The notes beneath the pieces are model-generated. The model had not been told where the DNA came from. It was given only the letters and a program-made list of their open reading frames with translations, and searched no databases. A program made the position numbers and the translations under genes. Shown piece by piece: positions 53,367-61,888 of a stretch of DNA of 64,000 nucleotides. The stretch comes from Streptomyces aureoverticillatus. GTDB lineage: Bacteria > Actinomycetota > Actinomycetes > Streptomycetales > Streptomycetaceae. Every line of letters starts with the position of its first letter. Position 1 is the first letter of the stretch. The stretch is from positions 682,001 to 746,000 of the forward strand of contig NZ_BMSY01000002.1 of the NCBI RefSeq assembly GCF_014649395.1, read 5' to 3'.

Positions 53367-55802
53367 TCAATCCCTGAGCAGGTCGGGCACCCCGTCCGCG
53401 TCCGGGTCGTCGCGTTCGCCCGAAAGGACCGTGAGCTGCTGCGTGGCCCGGGTCAGCGCCACGTACAGCACGCGCAGGCCCGCCGGGGACTCGTCGGCGA
53501 TCTCGGCGGGCGAGACGACGAGGGTCGCGTCGTACTCCAGGCCCTTGGCCTCCAGGCTGCCGAGCGCGACGACGCGCTCCCCGAGCCCGGCGAGCCAGCG
53601 GGCCGCCTGCTCGCGGCGGTTCATGGCCACCACCACGCCGACGGTGCCCTCGACCCGCTCCAGGAGCCGGGCCGCCTCGTCGCGCACGGACCGGCCCAGG
53701 TCCCCTTCGCGTACGACGGCACCGCGTCCATGGTTCGCTGTCGCGAAACGAGGCTCGATGCCGGTGGAACGGACCGCCGAGGGGGATTCGGAGCCGGGCA
53801 TCGCGAGGGCCAGGACCTTCGCGGCGAGGTCGGCGATCTCGGCCGGGTTGCGGTAGTTGACGGTGAGGGTGAAGCGGCGGCGCGGGCGGGAGCCGAGAGC
53901 CTCGTCGCGGGCGGCCGCCGCCTCGTCCGGGTCGGACCAGGACGACTGCGCCGGGTCGCCGACGACCGTCCAGGTGGCGTGCCGGCCGCGGCGGCCGACC
54001 ATGCGCCACTGCATGGGGGTGAGGTCCTGCGCCTCGTCGACGATGACGTGCGCGTACTCGGTACGTTCCGCCGCGAGGCGTTCGGCGCGCTCGCGCTGCG
54101 ACTCCTCGCGCTGCGGCATCAGCTCGTCCAGGCCGGTGAGCAGGTCGAGCGGGTCCAGGTCCTTCTTCTTGCGGGGGCGGTGCGGGGTGCCGAGGATCGC
54201 CTGGAGTTCGTCGAGCAGGGCCACGTCGTGGACGGACAGGGCGTCACGTCTGAGGGAGCGGGCGACCTTGCGGACCTCGCCCGGGTTGAGGACGCGGCGG
54301 GACCAGCGGTTCAGGCTGCGCTCGTCGCTCATCGCGGAGAGGACGGCGCGGGGGGTGAGTTCGGGCCACCAGGCGTCGAGGAAGGCGACGAAGTCGTCCT
54401 CGGAGGTGATGTCGTCGTCGAACGACGAGCGGAGTTCGGCGGCGAGTTCGGGGTCGTCGTGTCTTCCGGCCGCGCCGGACTGCTCCCAGAGGGCGTCCAG
54501 GAGAAGCCTTCTCGCGCGGGGGCGGAGCAGGTTCACCGGGGCGGTGCCGTTCAGGGCCGTCTGGCGGATGCGGTGCAGTTGCTCGGCGCCGAGTTCCAGG
54601 CGGCGGCCGAAGGCCACCACCCTGAGGCGGGTGGGCGTGCCCTGTTTCGCCTCGCCTTCGGCCTCGGGGGCGTCCTCGCCGAAGGCGAGTTGTTGTGCGT
54701 TCGCCGTTGGCGACTGACCGTTCGCTCTCTTTGGGTCGGGAGCCGCCCCAGCGGCACGACTGCCCACAGCTGTAGCGGCTGCAGCATCCCGTTCCAGTGC
54801 GCCCCGCGCCGCCCGTCGCAGCACCTTCAGCATCCGCGACGAACCCTTGACACGAGCCACTGCCGGGGTGTCGTAGACCGTGGCCTCGGTGCCGTCGACC
54901 AGGGAGCCGACTGCGCGGATGGCGACCTGGCCCTCCTCGCCGAGGGAGGGGAGGACGCCCTCGGTGTAGGCGACCAGGAGGGGGGTCGGGGAGACGATCA
55001 GGATGCCGCCCGCGTACCGGCGGCGGTCCTGGTAGAGAAGGTACGCGGCGCGGTGCAGGGCGACGGCGGTCTTGCCGGTGCCGGGGCCGCCCTCCACGTA
55101 CGTCACCGACGCGGCGGGCGCGCGGATCACCATGTCCTGCTCGGCCTGGATGGACGCCACGATGTCCCGCATGGAGTGGCTCCGGGCCTGGCCGAGCGCG
55201 GCCATCAGGGCGCCGTCGCCGACGACGGGCAGCTCCTCGCCGTCCAGGAACGCCGTCAGCTCCGGGCGCATCAGGTCGTCCTCGACGCCTAGGACCTTGC
55301 GGCCCTTGGAGCGGATGACGCGGCGGCGCACGACCCGGCCCGGCTCGACCGGGGTCGAGCGGTAGAAGGGCGCGGCGGCGGGCGCGCGCCAGTCGATGAC
55401 CAGCGGCGAGTAGTCCGCGTCCAGGACGCCGATGCGGCCGATGTGCAGGGTCTCGGCGATGTCGGCGTAAGCGCCGGTCTCTTCGGTGCGGACCGCGCCC
55501 TCGGCCGGCTCGACCGCCGTGTACGCGCCGTCCGGGCCCTTCTTGCCGTCCTTGCCGAGCAGCAGGTCGATGCGGCCGAAGAGGAAGTCCTCGAACTCGT
55601 TGTTGAGGCGGTTGAGATGGACCCCCGCGCGGAAGACCTGCGCGTCGCGCTCGGCGAGCGCGCCCGGCGTGCCGACCTGGGCGCGCTTGGCCGCGTCGTT
55701 CATCAGGAACTCGGCCTCGTGGATCTTCTCTTCGAGGCGGCGGTAGACCTGGTCGAGATGTTCCTGTTCGACGCTGATCTCGCGCTCGCGTACGTCGGCC
55801 AC
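53367..55802 (-). CDS. helD: HelD-type SF1 helicase
   Basis: An 811-residue UvrD-like protein of the HelD family, which binds RNA polymerase and frees stalled or drug-blocked enzyme using ATP. The N-terminal 90 residues form a coiled coil (EQEHLDQVYRRLEEKI). Walker A is EGGPGTGKTAVALHRA (about 236-250), Walker B VIVDEAQDLTPMQWRM, motif III WTVVGDPAQSSW, and motif VI YVALTRATQQL. Some actinobacterial relatives (HelR) give rifampicin resistance; I do not see the rifamycin-associated element upstream. Residues about 344-357 are translated from a family B repeat inserted in the helicase insert region. ATG 55802. Confidence 0.9.
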   Translation of the reverse strand: MADVREREISVEQEHLDQVYRRLEEKIHEAEFLMNDAAKRAQVGTPGALAERDAQVFRAGVHLNRLNNEFEDFLFGRIDLLLGKDGKKGPDGAYTAVEPAEGAVRTEETGAYADIAETLHIGRIGVLDADYSPLVIDWRAPAAAPFYRSTPVEPGRVVRRRVIRSKGRKVLGVEDDLMRPELTAFLDGEELPVVGDGALMAALGQARSHSMRDIVASIQAEQDMVIRAPAASVTYVEGGPGTGKTAVALHRAAYLLYQDRRRYAGGILIVSPTPLLVAYTEGVLPSLGEEGQVAIRAVGSLVDGTEATVYDTPAVARVKGSSRMLKVLRRAARGALERDAAAATAVGSRAAGAAPDPKRANGQSPTANAQQLAFGEDAPEAEGEAKQGTPTRLRVVAFGRRLELGAEQLHRIRQTALNGTAPVNLLRPRARRLLLDALWEQSGAAGRHDDPELAAELRSSFDDDITSEDDFVAFLDAWWPELTPRAVLSAMSDERSLNRWSRRVLNPGEVRKVARSLRRDALSVHDVALLDELQAILGTPHRPRKKKDLDPLDLLTGLDELMPQREESQRERAERLAAERTEYAHVIVDEAQDLTPMQWRMVGRRGRHATWTVVGDPAQSSWSDPDEAAAARDEALGSRPRRRFTLTVNYRNPAEIADLAAKVLALAMPGSESPSAVRSTGIEPRFATANHGRGAVVREGDLGRSVRDEAARLLERVEGTVGVVVAMNRREQAARWLAGLGERVVALGSLEAKGLEYDATLVVSPAEIADESPAGLRVLYVALTRATQQLTVLSGERDDPDADGVPDLLRD
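54733..54770. repeat. Family B dispersed repeat inside helD
   Basis: GGGTCGGGAGCCGCCCC, then AGCGGCACGACTGCCCACAGC: the same unit as 21516-21552. Within helD it encodes TAVGSRAAGAAPDPK on the minus strand, in a variable linker, without breaking the frame. Confidence 0.75.
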
Positions 55803-55913
55803 CGGGGCCCCTTTCCTGACGTGCTGCTGCCCGTATTGAGCAGCCGTCCACCGTACGCGAAAGGGACCCCGCTTGTGCAGTCGCCGGGCAGTGGCAGGTC
55901 GCCGGACGACCGG

Positions 55914-56861
55914 TCAGACGTCCACCTCCACCAGGCGGTCGCCGTCGAAGGTGCGCACCTCGAAGTGGTCGATGTCGTTGCGGTCGAACGCGGCGCCGCC
56001 GTGCACGTACAGCGGGTTCTGCGCCGCCTGGTGCGGGCTGTCCTTGATGCCGTACCCCCACTTGGGCACGGACCAGGTGGTGACGGTCTCCTTCTTGCCG
56101 TCCTTGCCGACCGCGATCAGGGAGCACTTCAGCGGGCCCTTGACGTTCTTCAGTTCCAGGACCGTGTGGGTGCCCCAGGCCTTCTTCTCGGTGCCGACGG
56201 TGGCGGTGACCTTCGTCCTGGGGTCGGTGGCGGCGATCTTGTCGTCCATGTGGTTGAAGAAGGCGTCCTCGGCGGGGGACGTGGGGTGCGGGTCGCCGCC
56301 CGCCACGTCCTTCGTGCCGCCGCCGCCGTCGTCGTCGTTCACCGCGAGGACCGCGAGCGGGCCGCCGATGATGAGCGCTGCCGCCGCCGCGACCAGGTAC
56401 ATCCCGCGCCTGCGCCGCTGCGCGCGCTTGGCCGCGACCTCGTCCACCAGCCGGTCCGCGAGGCGCGGGCTCGGCCGGGCGGCGAGCTGTTCGCCGATCT
56501 CCGGTACGCCGCGCCGGGGGCCGCGCGCGGCGGGGATGCCGCCGGGTGCCGCGCCGCCGAAGCCGGACCCCGGGCCCGGCCCGCCGTACCCGTAACCCGA
56601 ACCGGGCAGCCCGGCGCCGGGGAAGTCCGCGAGCGCGGCCAGCATCGGCTCGATCCCGGAGAACTCCTCCAGCTGCCGGGCGCAGAAGTCGCAGCCCGCC
56701 AGGTGCGCCTCGAAAGCCGTGGCCTCCGCGTCGTCGAGGATGCCGAGGGCGTAGGCGCCCACGGTCTCGTGCACGTCGTCCGGCCCTGAGCCGCCGCCGG
56801 AGCCGGGGCCGGGGCCCCACGGGCCCTGCCCGTGGCCGTGTGCGTCGTACGGCGTACTCAT
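55914..56861 (-). CDS. rsuA: Anti-sigma factor RsuA
   Basis: A 315-residue ZAS-type anti-sigma factor. The zinc-binding motif is H-x3-C-x2-C in EAHLAGCDFCARQLEEF (about residues 52-60). A long Gly/Pro-rich linker follows, then one membrane helix (about 153-175, GMYLVAAAAALIIGG) and an extracytoplasmic domain of about 140 residues with no recognised fold. It would hold SigU inactive until an envelope signal triggers its release. The start overlaps the sigU stop as ATGA (56858-56861). The gene name rests on context and synteny with SCO2953. Confidence 0.88.
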   Translation of the reverse strand: MSTPYDAHGHGQGPWGPGPGSGGGSGPDDVHETVGAYALGILDDAEATAFEAHLAGCDFCARQLEEFSGIEPMLAALADFPGAGLPGSGYGYGGPGPGSGFGGAAPGGIPAARGPRRGVPEIGEQLAARPSPRLADRLVDEVAAKRAQRRRRGMYLVAAAAALIIGGPLAVLAVNDDDGGGGTKDVAGGDPHPTSPAEDAFFNHMDDKIAATDPRTKVTATVGTEKKAWGTHTVLELKNVKGPLKCSLIAVGKDGKKETVTTWSVPKWGYGIKDSPHQAAQNPLYVHGGAAFDRNDIDHFEVRTFDGDRLVEVDV

Positions 56862-57475
56862 GCCGTCACCCCCCGCTCTTCCAGCGCGAGCTTCATCGAG
56901 CGCAACGCGTAGAAGACCCGCGAGCGCACCGTCCCGCTGGGTATACCCAGTGTCTCCGCCGCCTCATTGACCGTACGCCCTTTGAAATAGGTCTCGACAA
57001 GTACCTCCCGGTGCGCGGGCGTCAGGTCCTCCAACGCGTCCGAGAGTGTCATCAGCCACAGCGCCTTATCGATCTCGTCCTCCGCGGGGATGACCTCCAG
57101 CGGCGACGGGTCGACCTCCTGCGGCCGGGCCTGCCGGCTGCGGTGGCCGTCGATGACGATGCGGCGCGCGACCGTCACCAGCCAGGGGCGTACCGAACCG
57201 GTGGCTCGGTTGAGCTGACCGGCGTTCTTCCAGGCACGGATGAGCGTTTCCTGTACGACATCTTCGGCGCGCTGCCGGTCGCCCGCCACAAGCCGGAGCA
57301 CATAGGCCAGAAGTGGCCCCGCGTGTTCGCGGTAGAGGGCGCGCATGAGCTCTTCGTCCGGCTCCGGGGCGGGTACCGGCGTCAGTCGATGTCGTCGGTG
57401 CGGGCGTTCATCGGCCACGGCGGAATCCTTGCGCACGTCTGCCTCCGCTGTCCGCTGTTCGTCTCGGCTGCCCAT
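56858..57475 (-). CDS. sigU: ECF sigma factor SigU
   Basis: A 205-residue ECF sigma factor. Region 2 is LMRALYREHAGPLLAYVLRL with GDRQRAEDVVQETLIRAWKN; region 4 is LEDLTPAHREVLVETYFKG followed by NEAAETLGIPSGTVRSRVFYALR. The charged N-terminus is disordered. It directs RNA polymerase to promoters controlled through RsuA, which it overlaps by four bases. In S. coelicolor, SigU (SCO2954) activity affects aerial growth and protein secretion. ATG 57475 has GGAGAG upstream. Two direct repeats lie in its upstream region. Confidence 0.9.
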   Translation of the reverse strand: MGSRDEQRTAEADVRKDSAVADERPHRRHRLTPVPAPEPDEELMRALYREHAGPLLAYVLRLVAGDRQRAEDVVQETLIRAWKNAGQLNRATGSVRPWLVTVARRIVIDGHRSRQARPQEVDPSPLEVIPAEDEIDKALWLMTLSDALEDLTPAHREVLVETYFKGRTVNEAAETLGIPSGTVRSRVFYALRSMKLALEERGVTA

Positions 57476-57600
57476 GTCGGCCGTGCTCTCCGCCCCGGTC
57501 GGTCTCGCTCGGCCTCGCCGGCTGGTCACCCTGGACGTACGGACGGCGGCGCGGGCGCGTTCAACGCGCGGCGGAAAATTTCCCCGGCTCTGCGCGGCAG

Positions 57601-57640
57601 GGGCGAAGCAACCTGCTCCGCGGTGGGCGAAACAACCTGC
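57601..57640. repeat. Direct repeats upstream of sigU
   Basis: GGGCGAAGCAACCTGC (57601-57616) and GGGCGAAACAACCTGC (57625-57640), one mismatch, 24 bp apart. The nearby GGAAAATTTCC (57573-57583) is palindromic. Position fits a regulator binding upstream of sigU or downstream of the CGNR gene stop. Confidence 0.6.
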
Positions 57641-57662
57641 CCCAGCGGACGAACGTTCCTGC

Positions 57663-58304
57663 TCAGGCCCGCGCGAGCGCCGCCCGGCGCCGGTGCCGGG
57701 CCACCCGCTCCCGGTTGCCGCACACCTCGCTGGAGCACCAGCGGCGACGGCGGCCGCGCGAGGTGTCGAGGTACACGATCGGACAGCTGTCGCCCTCACA
57801 CTGGCGCAGCAGCGAGCGCGCCACCGGGTCGGTGAGCAGTTCCACGGCATCCCGGGCGACGACGGCGAGCAGCGCCGGGCGGCCGGGGGTGCCGTGCAGG
57901 GCGCGGGTCAGGCTGCCGTCCGCGTGCCGCACGGCGAGCGGGGCGGGCGGGGCCGCGGCGGCGAGGGCGTTGACGCGGGCCAGCGCGGCGTCGGCGGGCC
58001 GGCCGGCCAGTTCGGCGCGGACGAGCTGGGCGATGTGGCCGCGCAGCTCGCGGAAGGCGGCGAGCCAGGCCGCGTCGGCGCCCGGCAGCGGTGTGCCCGG
58101 CGGGACCAGGCCCGCGCCGACGAGCCAGTCGCGCAGCCGCCGCACGTCGTTCAGGCGCTCCACGGGGTGGTTGGTGGCGACCAGGTCGAGGCAGGGCCGG
58201 CCGGCGTCGAAGCGGAGTTCGTGGAACGCGGAGTGGTACGCAGCAGGAGACTCAGACTTGGCGGTCTTGGCAGCCTTCGCAGACTTGGTCGCACCCAACA
58301 CCAT
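57663..58304 (-). CDS. ABATE/CGNR zinc-finger regulator
   Basis: A 213-residue protein with an N-terminal ABATE domain (AGRPCLDLVATNHPVERLNDVRRLRDWL) and a C-terminal CGNR zinc finger: CEGDSCPIVYLDTSRGRRRRWCSSEVCGNRERVARHRRR (read in parts), with four cysteines. It is presumed a DNA-binding regulator. GAAAGG precedes ATG 58304. Unknown target. The DUF1772 gene runs divergently from it, with a tandem repeat between. Confidence 0.87.
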   Translation of the reverse strand: MVLGATKSAKAAKTAKSESPAAYHSAFHELRFDAGRPCLDLVATNHPVERLNDVRRLRDWLVGAGLVPPGTPLPGADAAWLAAFRELRGHIAQLVRAELAGRPADAALARVNALAAAAPPAPLAVRHADGSLTRALHGTPGRPALLAVVARDAVELLTDPVARSLLRQCEGDSCPIVYLDTSRGRRRRWCSSEVCGNRERVARHRRRAALARA

Positions 58305-58398
58305 GCGCCTTTCACCGCCCTTGGGGTGTGCCGGTGAGTGCCGTACCCCTACAGTGCCCGCCCACGGGCGCCATCGGAACCCCTGCCACCACGGAGCC

Positions 58399-58453
58399 CC
58401 GTGCCGGTGCCGTGCCGGTGCCGTGCCGGTGCCGTGCCGGTCCCGTGCCGGTG
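58399..58453. repeat. Five tandem 11-bp repeats
   Basis: The unit CCGTGCCGGTG occurs five times without gaps (58399-58409, 58410-58420, 58421-58431, 58432-58442, 58443-58453); the fourth unit has one change. Located between the CGNR gene and DUF1772 in their divergent promoter region. Spacing equals about one helical turn. Confidence 0.85.
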
Positions 58454-58529
58454 CCGCGCAGACGCCCGCGTATGCGGCCGCGCTTCTCGGCCATGGCCCG
58501 CGCCCGCACCCCGCGGTTGACTCGATGCC

Positions 58530-59111
58530 ATGAGTCGAAACGTGGCGACAGTACGCGAAAGCCGCGGCGCCGGTCTTGTCCTGGGCGCCGCCACCCTGGC
58601 CATGGGCCTGATCGCGGGGGCCTTCTACATCTTCGCGTGCGGCGTGATGCCGGGCCTCGCGCGCGGTTCGGACCGCGCGTACATCGAGGCCATGCAGAAC
58701 ATCAACGCGGCGTTCGAGAACGCGGTGTTCTTCGCGAGCTTCTTCGGCGCGCTGCTGCTCACGGCGGTCGCTGGGTGGCTGCTGCGGCACACCCCGGTGC
58801 GCTGGTGGGTGCTCGCGGCGCTGCTGGCGTACTTCGCCACGGTCGTCCTCACCGTCACGGTGAACGTACCCCTGAACGACGAGCTGGCGGACGCGGGCGA
58901 CCCCGCGCGGATCGCCGATCCGGGCGCGGTGCGGGCGGACTTCGAGGACGCGTGGGTGGCGTGGAACGTGGTGCGGGCGGTCCTGAGCACGCTCGCCCTC
59001 GGGTTCCTGGCGCGGGCGCTCGTGCTGTTCGGCCGGGAGCACCGGGACGGCGCGGGCACCGCTCAGTCGCCGTACTTGGACCCCACCGCCGGGTCCAGCG
59101 CGAGCCGATAG
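58530..59111 (+). CDS. DUF1772 family membrane protein
   Basis: A 193-residue protein with four membrane helices. The family DUF1772 (anthrone-oxygenase-like) shows GLIAGAFYIFACGVMPGL in helix 1, an AMQNINAAFEN loop, and VPLNDELA after helix 3, all present. Some members oxidise anthrones in polyketide pathways, others have unknown roles; no biosynthetic cluster is nearby here. ATG 58530. Its 3' end overlaps the convergent nnaR by 49 nt. Confidence 0.85.
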   Translation: MSRNVATVRESRGAGLVLGAATLAMGLIAGAFYIFACGVMPGLARGSDRAYIEAMQNINAAFENAVFFASFFGALLLTAVAGWLLRHTPVRWWVLAALLAYFATVVLTVTVNVPLNDELADAGDPARIADPGAVRADFEDAWVAWNVVRAVLSTLALGFLARALVLFGREHRDGAGTAQSPYLDPTAGSSASR

Positions 59112-60202
59112 CCCCGCTTGACGACGGTCTGGATGAGCTTCGGCGCCCCCAGTGCCGTACGCAGCCGGGCCATCGCCGTCTCGACGGCGTGCTCGTCGCG
59201 GCCCGCGCCCGGCAGCGCGCGCAGCAGTTCGGCGCGCGCGACGACCCAGCCGGGCCGCCGGATCAGGGCCCGCAGGAGCGCCATCCCGGCGGGCGGCACG
59301 GCCCGCAGCTCGCCGTCGACGACCACCGCGTGCCCGCGGACCTCCACCCGGTGCCCGGCGATCGGCAGCGCCCTGGCCCGCGCGGGCAGCTCCTGGCACA
59401 GCAGCTGTACGAGGGGGCCGAGCCGGAAGCGTTCGGGCTGCACGGTGTCCAGGCCGCGGGACTGCAGCGGCAGCGCGGTGACCGGGCCGACGCAGGCGGG
59501 CAGCACGTCGTGGCTCAGCGCGGCGGTGACCTCGGCCGTCATGCCCCGCTCTTCCGCGCGGGCGAACAGCGAGGCGGCGGCGGGCGCGGAGGTGAAGGTG
59601 AGGGCGTCGACGCCGCGGCTCACGACGGCGTCCAGGAGCCGGTCGACGGGGGTGAGGTCGGTCGGCGGCAGCCACCGGTAGACGGGGACGAGGACGACGT
59701 CCGCGCCGCCCGCCCGCAGCGACTCGACGAACCCGGGCAGCGGCTCCCCGTGCAGTTGCAGGGCGATGCGCCGCCCGTCGACCCCTTCCGCGAGCAGCCG
59801 GTCGAGCACCTCGGCCATGGACTCCGACGACGGCGACCAGTGCTCGGTGAGCCCGGCGGCGCGCACCGCGCCCTTCACCTTCGGCCCGCGGGCGAGCAGT
59901 TCGACCCCGCGCAGCCGCCCGAGCAGCTCCTCTCCGTACCCCCAGCCGTCGGCGGCCTCGATCCACCCGCGGAACCCGATGGCGGTGGTGGCCACCACCA
60001 CGTCCGGGGTCAGCTCGATCAACTCCTTGGTGGCGGCGAGGAGTTCGCTGTCGTCCGCGAGCGGCACGATGCGCAGCGCGGGGGCGTGCAGGACGGTGGC
60101 GCCGCGCCGCTGGAGCAGCGCGCCGAGCTCGTCGGCGCGGCGCGCGGCGGTGACGCCGACGGTGAACCCGGAGAGGGGTCCGTGCTGCTGGCTGGCGTTC
60201 AT
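59063..60202 (-). CDS. nnaR: NnaR, HemD-like regulator of nitrate assimilation
   Basis: A 379-residue two-domain protein. Residues 1-260 resemble uroporphyrinogen-III synthase (GFTVGVTAARRADELGALLQRRG, TFTSAPAAASLFARAEERG). Residues about 285-372 form an OmpR-type winged helix (LPIAGHRVEVRGHAVVVDGELRAVPPAGMALLRAL and HAVETAMARLRTALG, QTVVKRGYRLAL). In S. coelicolor NnaR works with GlnR to activate nitrate and nitrite assimilation genes. ATG 60202. Placed 162 nt downstream of narK on the same strand. The HemD-like part is more likely a sensor than an enzyme, as recalled from that work. Confidence 0.88.
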   Translation of the reverse strand: MNASQQHGPLSGFTVGVTAARRADELGALLQRRGATVLHAPALRIVPLADDSELLAATKELIELTPDVVVATTAIGFRGWIEAADGWGYGEELLGRLRGVELLARGPKVKGAVRAAGLTEHWSPSSESMAEVLDRLLAEGVDGRRIALQLHGEPLPGFVESLRAGGADVVLVPVYRWLPPTDLTPVDRLLDAVVSRGVDALTFTSAPAAASLFARAEERGMTAEVTAALSHDVLPACVGPVTALPLQSRGLDTVQPERFRLGPLVQLLCQELPARARALPIAGHRVEVRGHAVVVDGELRAVPPAGMALLRALIRRPGWVVARAELLRALPGAGRDEHAVETAMARLRTALGAPKLIQTVVKRGYRLALDPAVGSKYGD

Positions 60203-60316
60203 GGCTCTCGTCCCACTCAGGCTCGTTCCATGGGCTGTGCGGTCGGCCGAATCCATGGGGCAGGTGTCCGGTCGACCGAGCCTGCCAACGGTCGGTGACG
60301 GTCCCGGATCACCACG

Positions 60317-60332
60317 ATGTCCTCCGTGTTAC
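60317..60332 (-). promoter_or_regulatory. Weak GlnR-like site upstream of nnaR
   Basis: On the minus strand GTAAC (60332-60328), six bases, then GACAT (60321-60317). The first half fits the GlnR half-site gTnAC; the second matches GaAAC in only three of five positions. Low confidence. Confidence 0.3.
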
Positions 60333-60364
60333 GTCCCCTCGCGGCGCACGTGACCTGCGCCTCG

Positions 60365-61741
60365 TCACACCTCGGCGTACATGGGCCGCGGCTCGTCGGC
60401 GGTGGCGGGCGCGGACGGGGTGCGGGCGGCGGCGGGGCGGCGAAGGTATACGGCCCAGGTGACGGCGAAGCACGCGGCGTAGCAGAGCAGGAAGGCGACG
60501 AACGCGCCGGTGCCCGAGCCCGCCGTCTGGAAGGACTGCCGGAAGGCGAGGTTGATCCCGAGCCCGCCGAGCGCGCCGACCGCCCCGATGAGCCCCATCG
60601 AGGCCCCCGAGAGCCGCCGCCCATAGGCCGCGGCCTCCTCCCCCACGAGCCCCCGCCGCACGGCCTTGGCCTGGAAGATCCCCGGAATCATCTTGTACGT
60701 GGACCCGTTGCCGAGCCCGCTGAGCACGAAGAGCACCACGAACGCGCCGGTGAACAGCGCGAGCGACTCCCGCATGGACGCGACCACGACCACGCCCGTC
60801 GCCGCCGCCATCCCGACGAAGTTCCACAGCGTGATGCGGGCACCGCCGTACCGGTCGGCGAGCCGCCCGCCCACGGGCCGGATCAGCGACCCGAGCAGCG
60901 GCCCGAGGAAGGTGATCTGCGCGGCTTCCAGGGGCGTACGCCCGAACTGGGTCTGGAGTACGAGTCCGAAGGCGAAGCTGTACCCGATGAACGACCCGAA
61001 CGTCCCCACGTACAGGAAAGCCATGATCCACGTGTGCGGATCGCGCACGGCCTCCTTCGCCGCGCCGGTGTCGTTCTTCACGGACGCGATGTTGTCCATG
61101 AACAGCGCGGCACAGACGGCGGAGACGACGATCAGCGGAATGTAGAACCCGAGCAGCACGCGCGGCCCGCCGCCGGCCCCGATGACGGCGAGCGCCACCA
61201 GCTGCACGACGGGTACGCCGATGTTGCCGCCCCCCGCGTTGAGCCCGAGCGCCCAGCCTTTCTTCCGCAGCGGGAAGAACGAGTTGATGTTGGTCATGGA
61301 GGAGGCGAAGTTGCCCCCGCCGACGCCTGTGAGCAGCGCACACACCATGAACGTCGTATAGGACGTCCCCGGCTCCATCACGACGAACGCCGCGATGGTG
61401 GGCAGAAGGAGCAGTGAGGCGGCGACGATCGTCCAGTTCCGCCCGCCGAAGCGGGCGACGGCGAAGGTGTACGGGACGCGGACGACGGCGCCGACCAGCG
61501 TCGCCATCGACACCAGGAAGAACTTCCCGGCGGCGTCGATCCCGTACTCCGGCCCCATGAACAGCACCATGACCGACCACAGGGTCCAGACGGAGAACCC
61601 GATGTGCTCGGACAGAACCGAGAAGAGCAGATTCCGCCGAGCGACCCGCTCCCCTTCCCGCTCCCAGAACTCCTGATCCTCGGGATCCCACCGCACGATC
61701 CACGACTTCCGCTGCTGCGTCCTTACGTCCTCGGTCCTCAT
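60365..61741 (-). CDS. narK: Nitrate/nitrite transporter NarK
   Basis: A 458-residue MFS nitrate/nitrite porter with 12 helices. The nitrate signature is present in its usual places: GVGGGNFASSMTNINSFFP in helix 5 and a second glycine-rich SGLGNGSTYKMIPGIF in helix 11. A charged N-terminus precedes helix 1. Its next gene on the same strand is nnaR. The start is ATG 61741, with GGGAGG upstream; a TTG 18 bases earlier would overlap that ribosome binding site. It takes up nitrate or exports nitrite; which of these is not clear from sequence. Confidence 0.92.
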   Translation of the reverse strand: MRTEDVRTQQRKSWIVRWDPEDQEFWEREGERVARRNLLFSVLSEHIGFSVWTLWSVMVLFMGPEYGIDAAGKFFLVSMATLVGAVVRVPYTFAVARFGGRNWTIVAASLLLLPTIAAFVVMEPGTSYTTFMVCALLTGVGGGNFASSMTNINSFFPLRKKGWALGLNAGGGNIGVPVVQLVALAVIGAGGGPRVLLGFYIPLIVVSAVCAALFMDNIASVKNDTGAAKEAVRDPHTWIMAFLYVGTFGSFIGYSFAFGLVLQTQFGRTPLEAAQITFLGPLLGSLIRPVGGRLADRYGGARITLWNFVGMAAATGVVVVASMRESLALFTGAFVVLFVLSGLGNGSTYKMIPGIFQAKAVRRGLVGEEAAAYGRRLSGASMGLIGAVGALGGLGINLAFRQSFQTAGSGTGAFVAFLLCYAACFAVTWAVYLRRPAAARTPSAPATADEPRPMYAEV

Positions 61742-61888
61742 CCCACGCCTCCCCGGCAACCGGCTGATGATCCCGAAGGTAGGGATGGCGCGTTTCAGCC
61801 CTGTGCCGGTGGGTGACCGGCGGGGAACTTCGGGCTCACGGTGGGGTGGGGCGGGAGGTGAGGCTCTCCCGCCCGGGGCGCGGCTGTC

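Noticed and set aside
55803..55913. Rifamycin-associated element upstream of helD
   Set aside because: I could not find the motif, so rifampicin control of this HelD is not claimed.
58399..58453. Tandem 11-mers as CRISPR or an origin
   Set aside because: No spacers, no DnaA boxes, no replication genes nearby.
61792..61817. GlnR box upstream of narK
   Set aside because: On the minus strand GTCAC and GAAAC are present but 16 nt apart, not matching the 6-nt spacing of the consensus.
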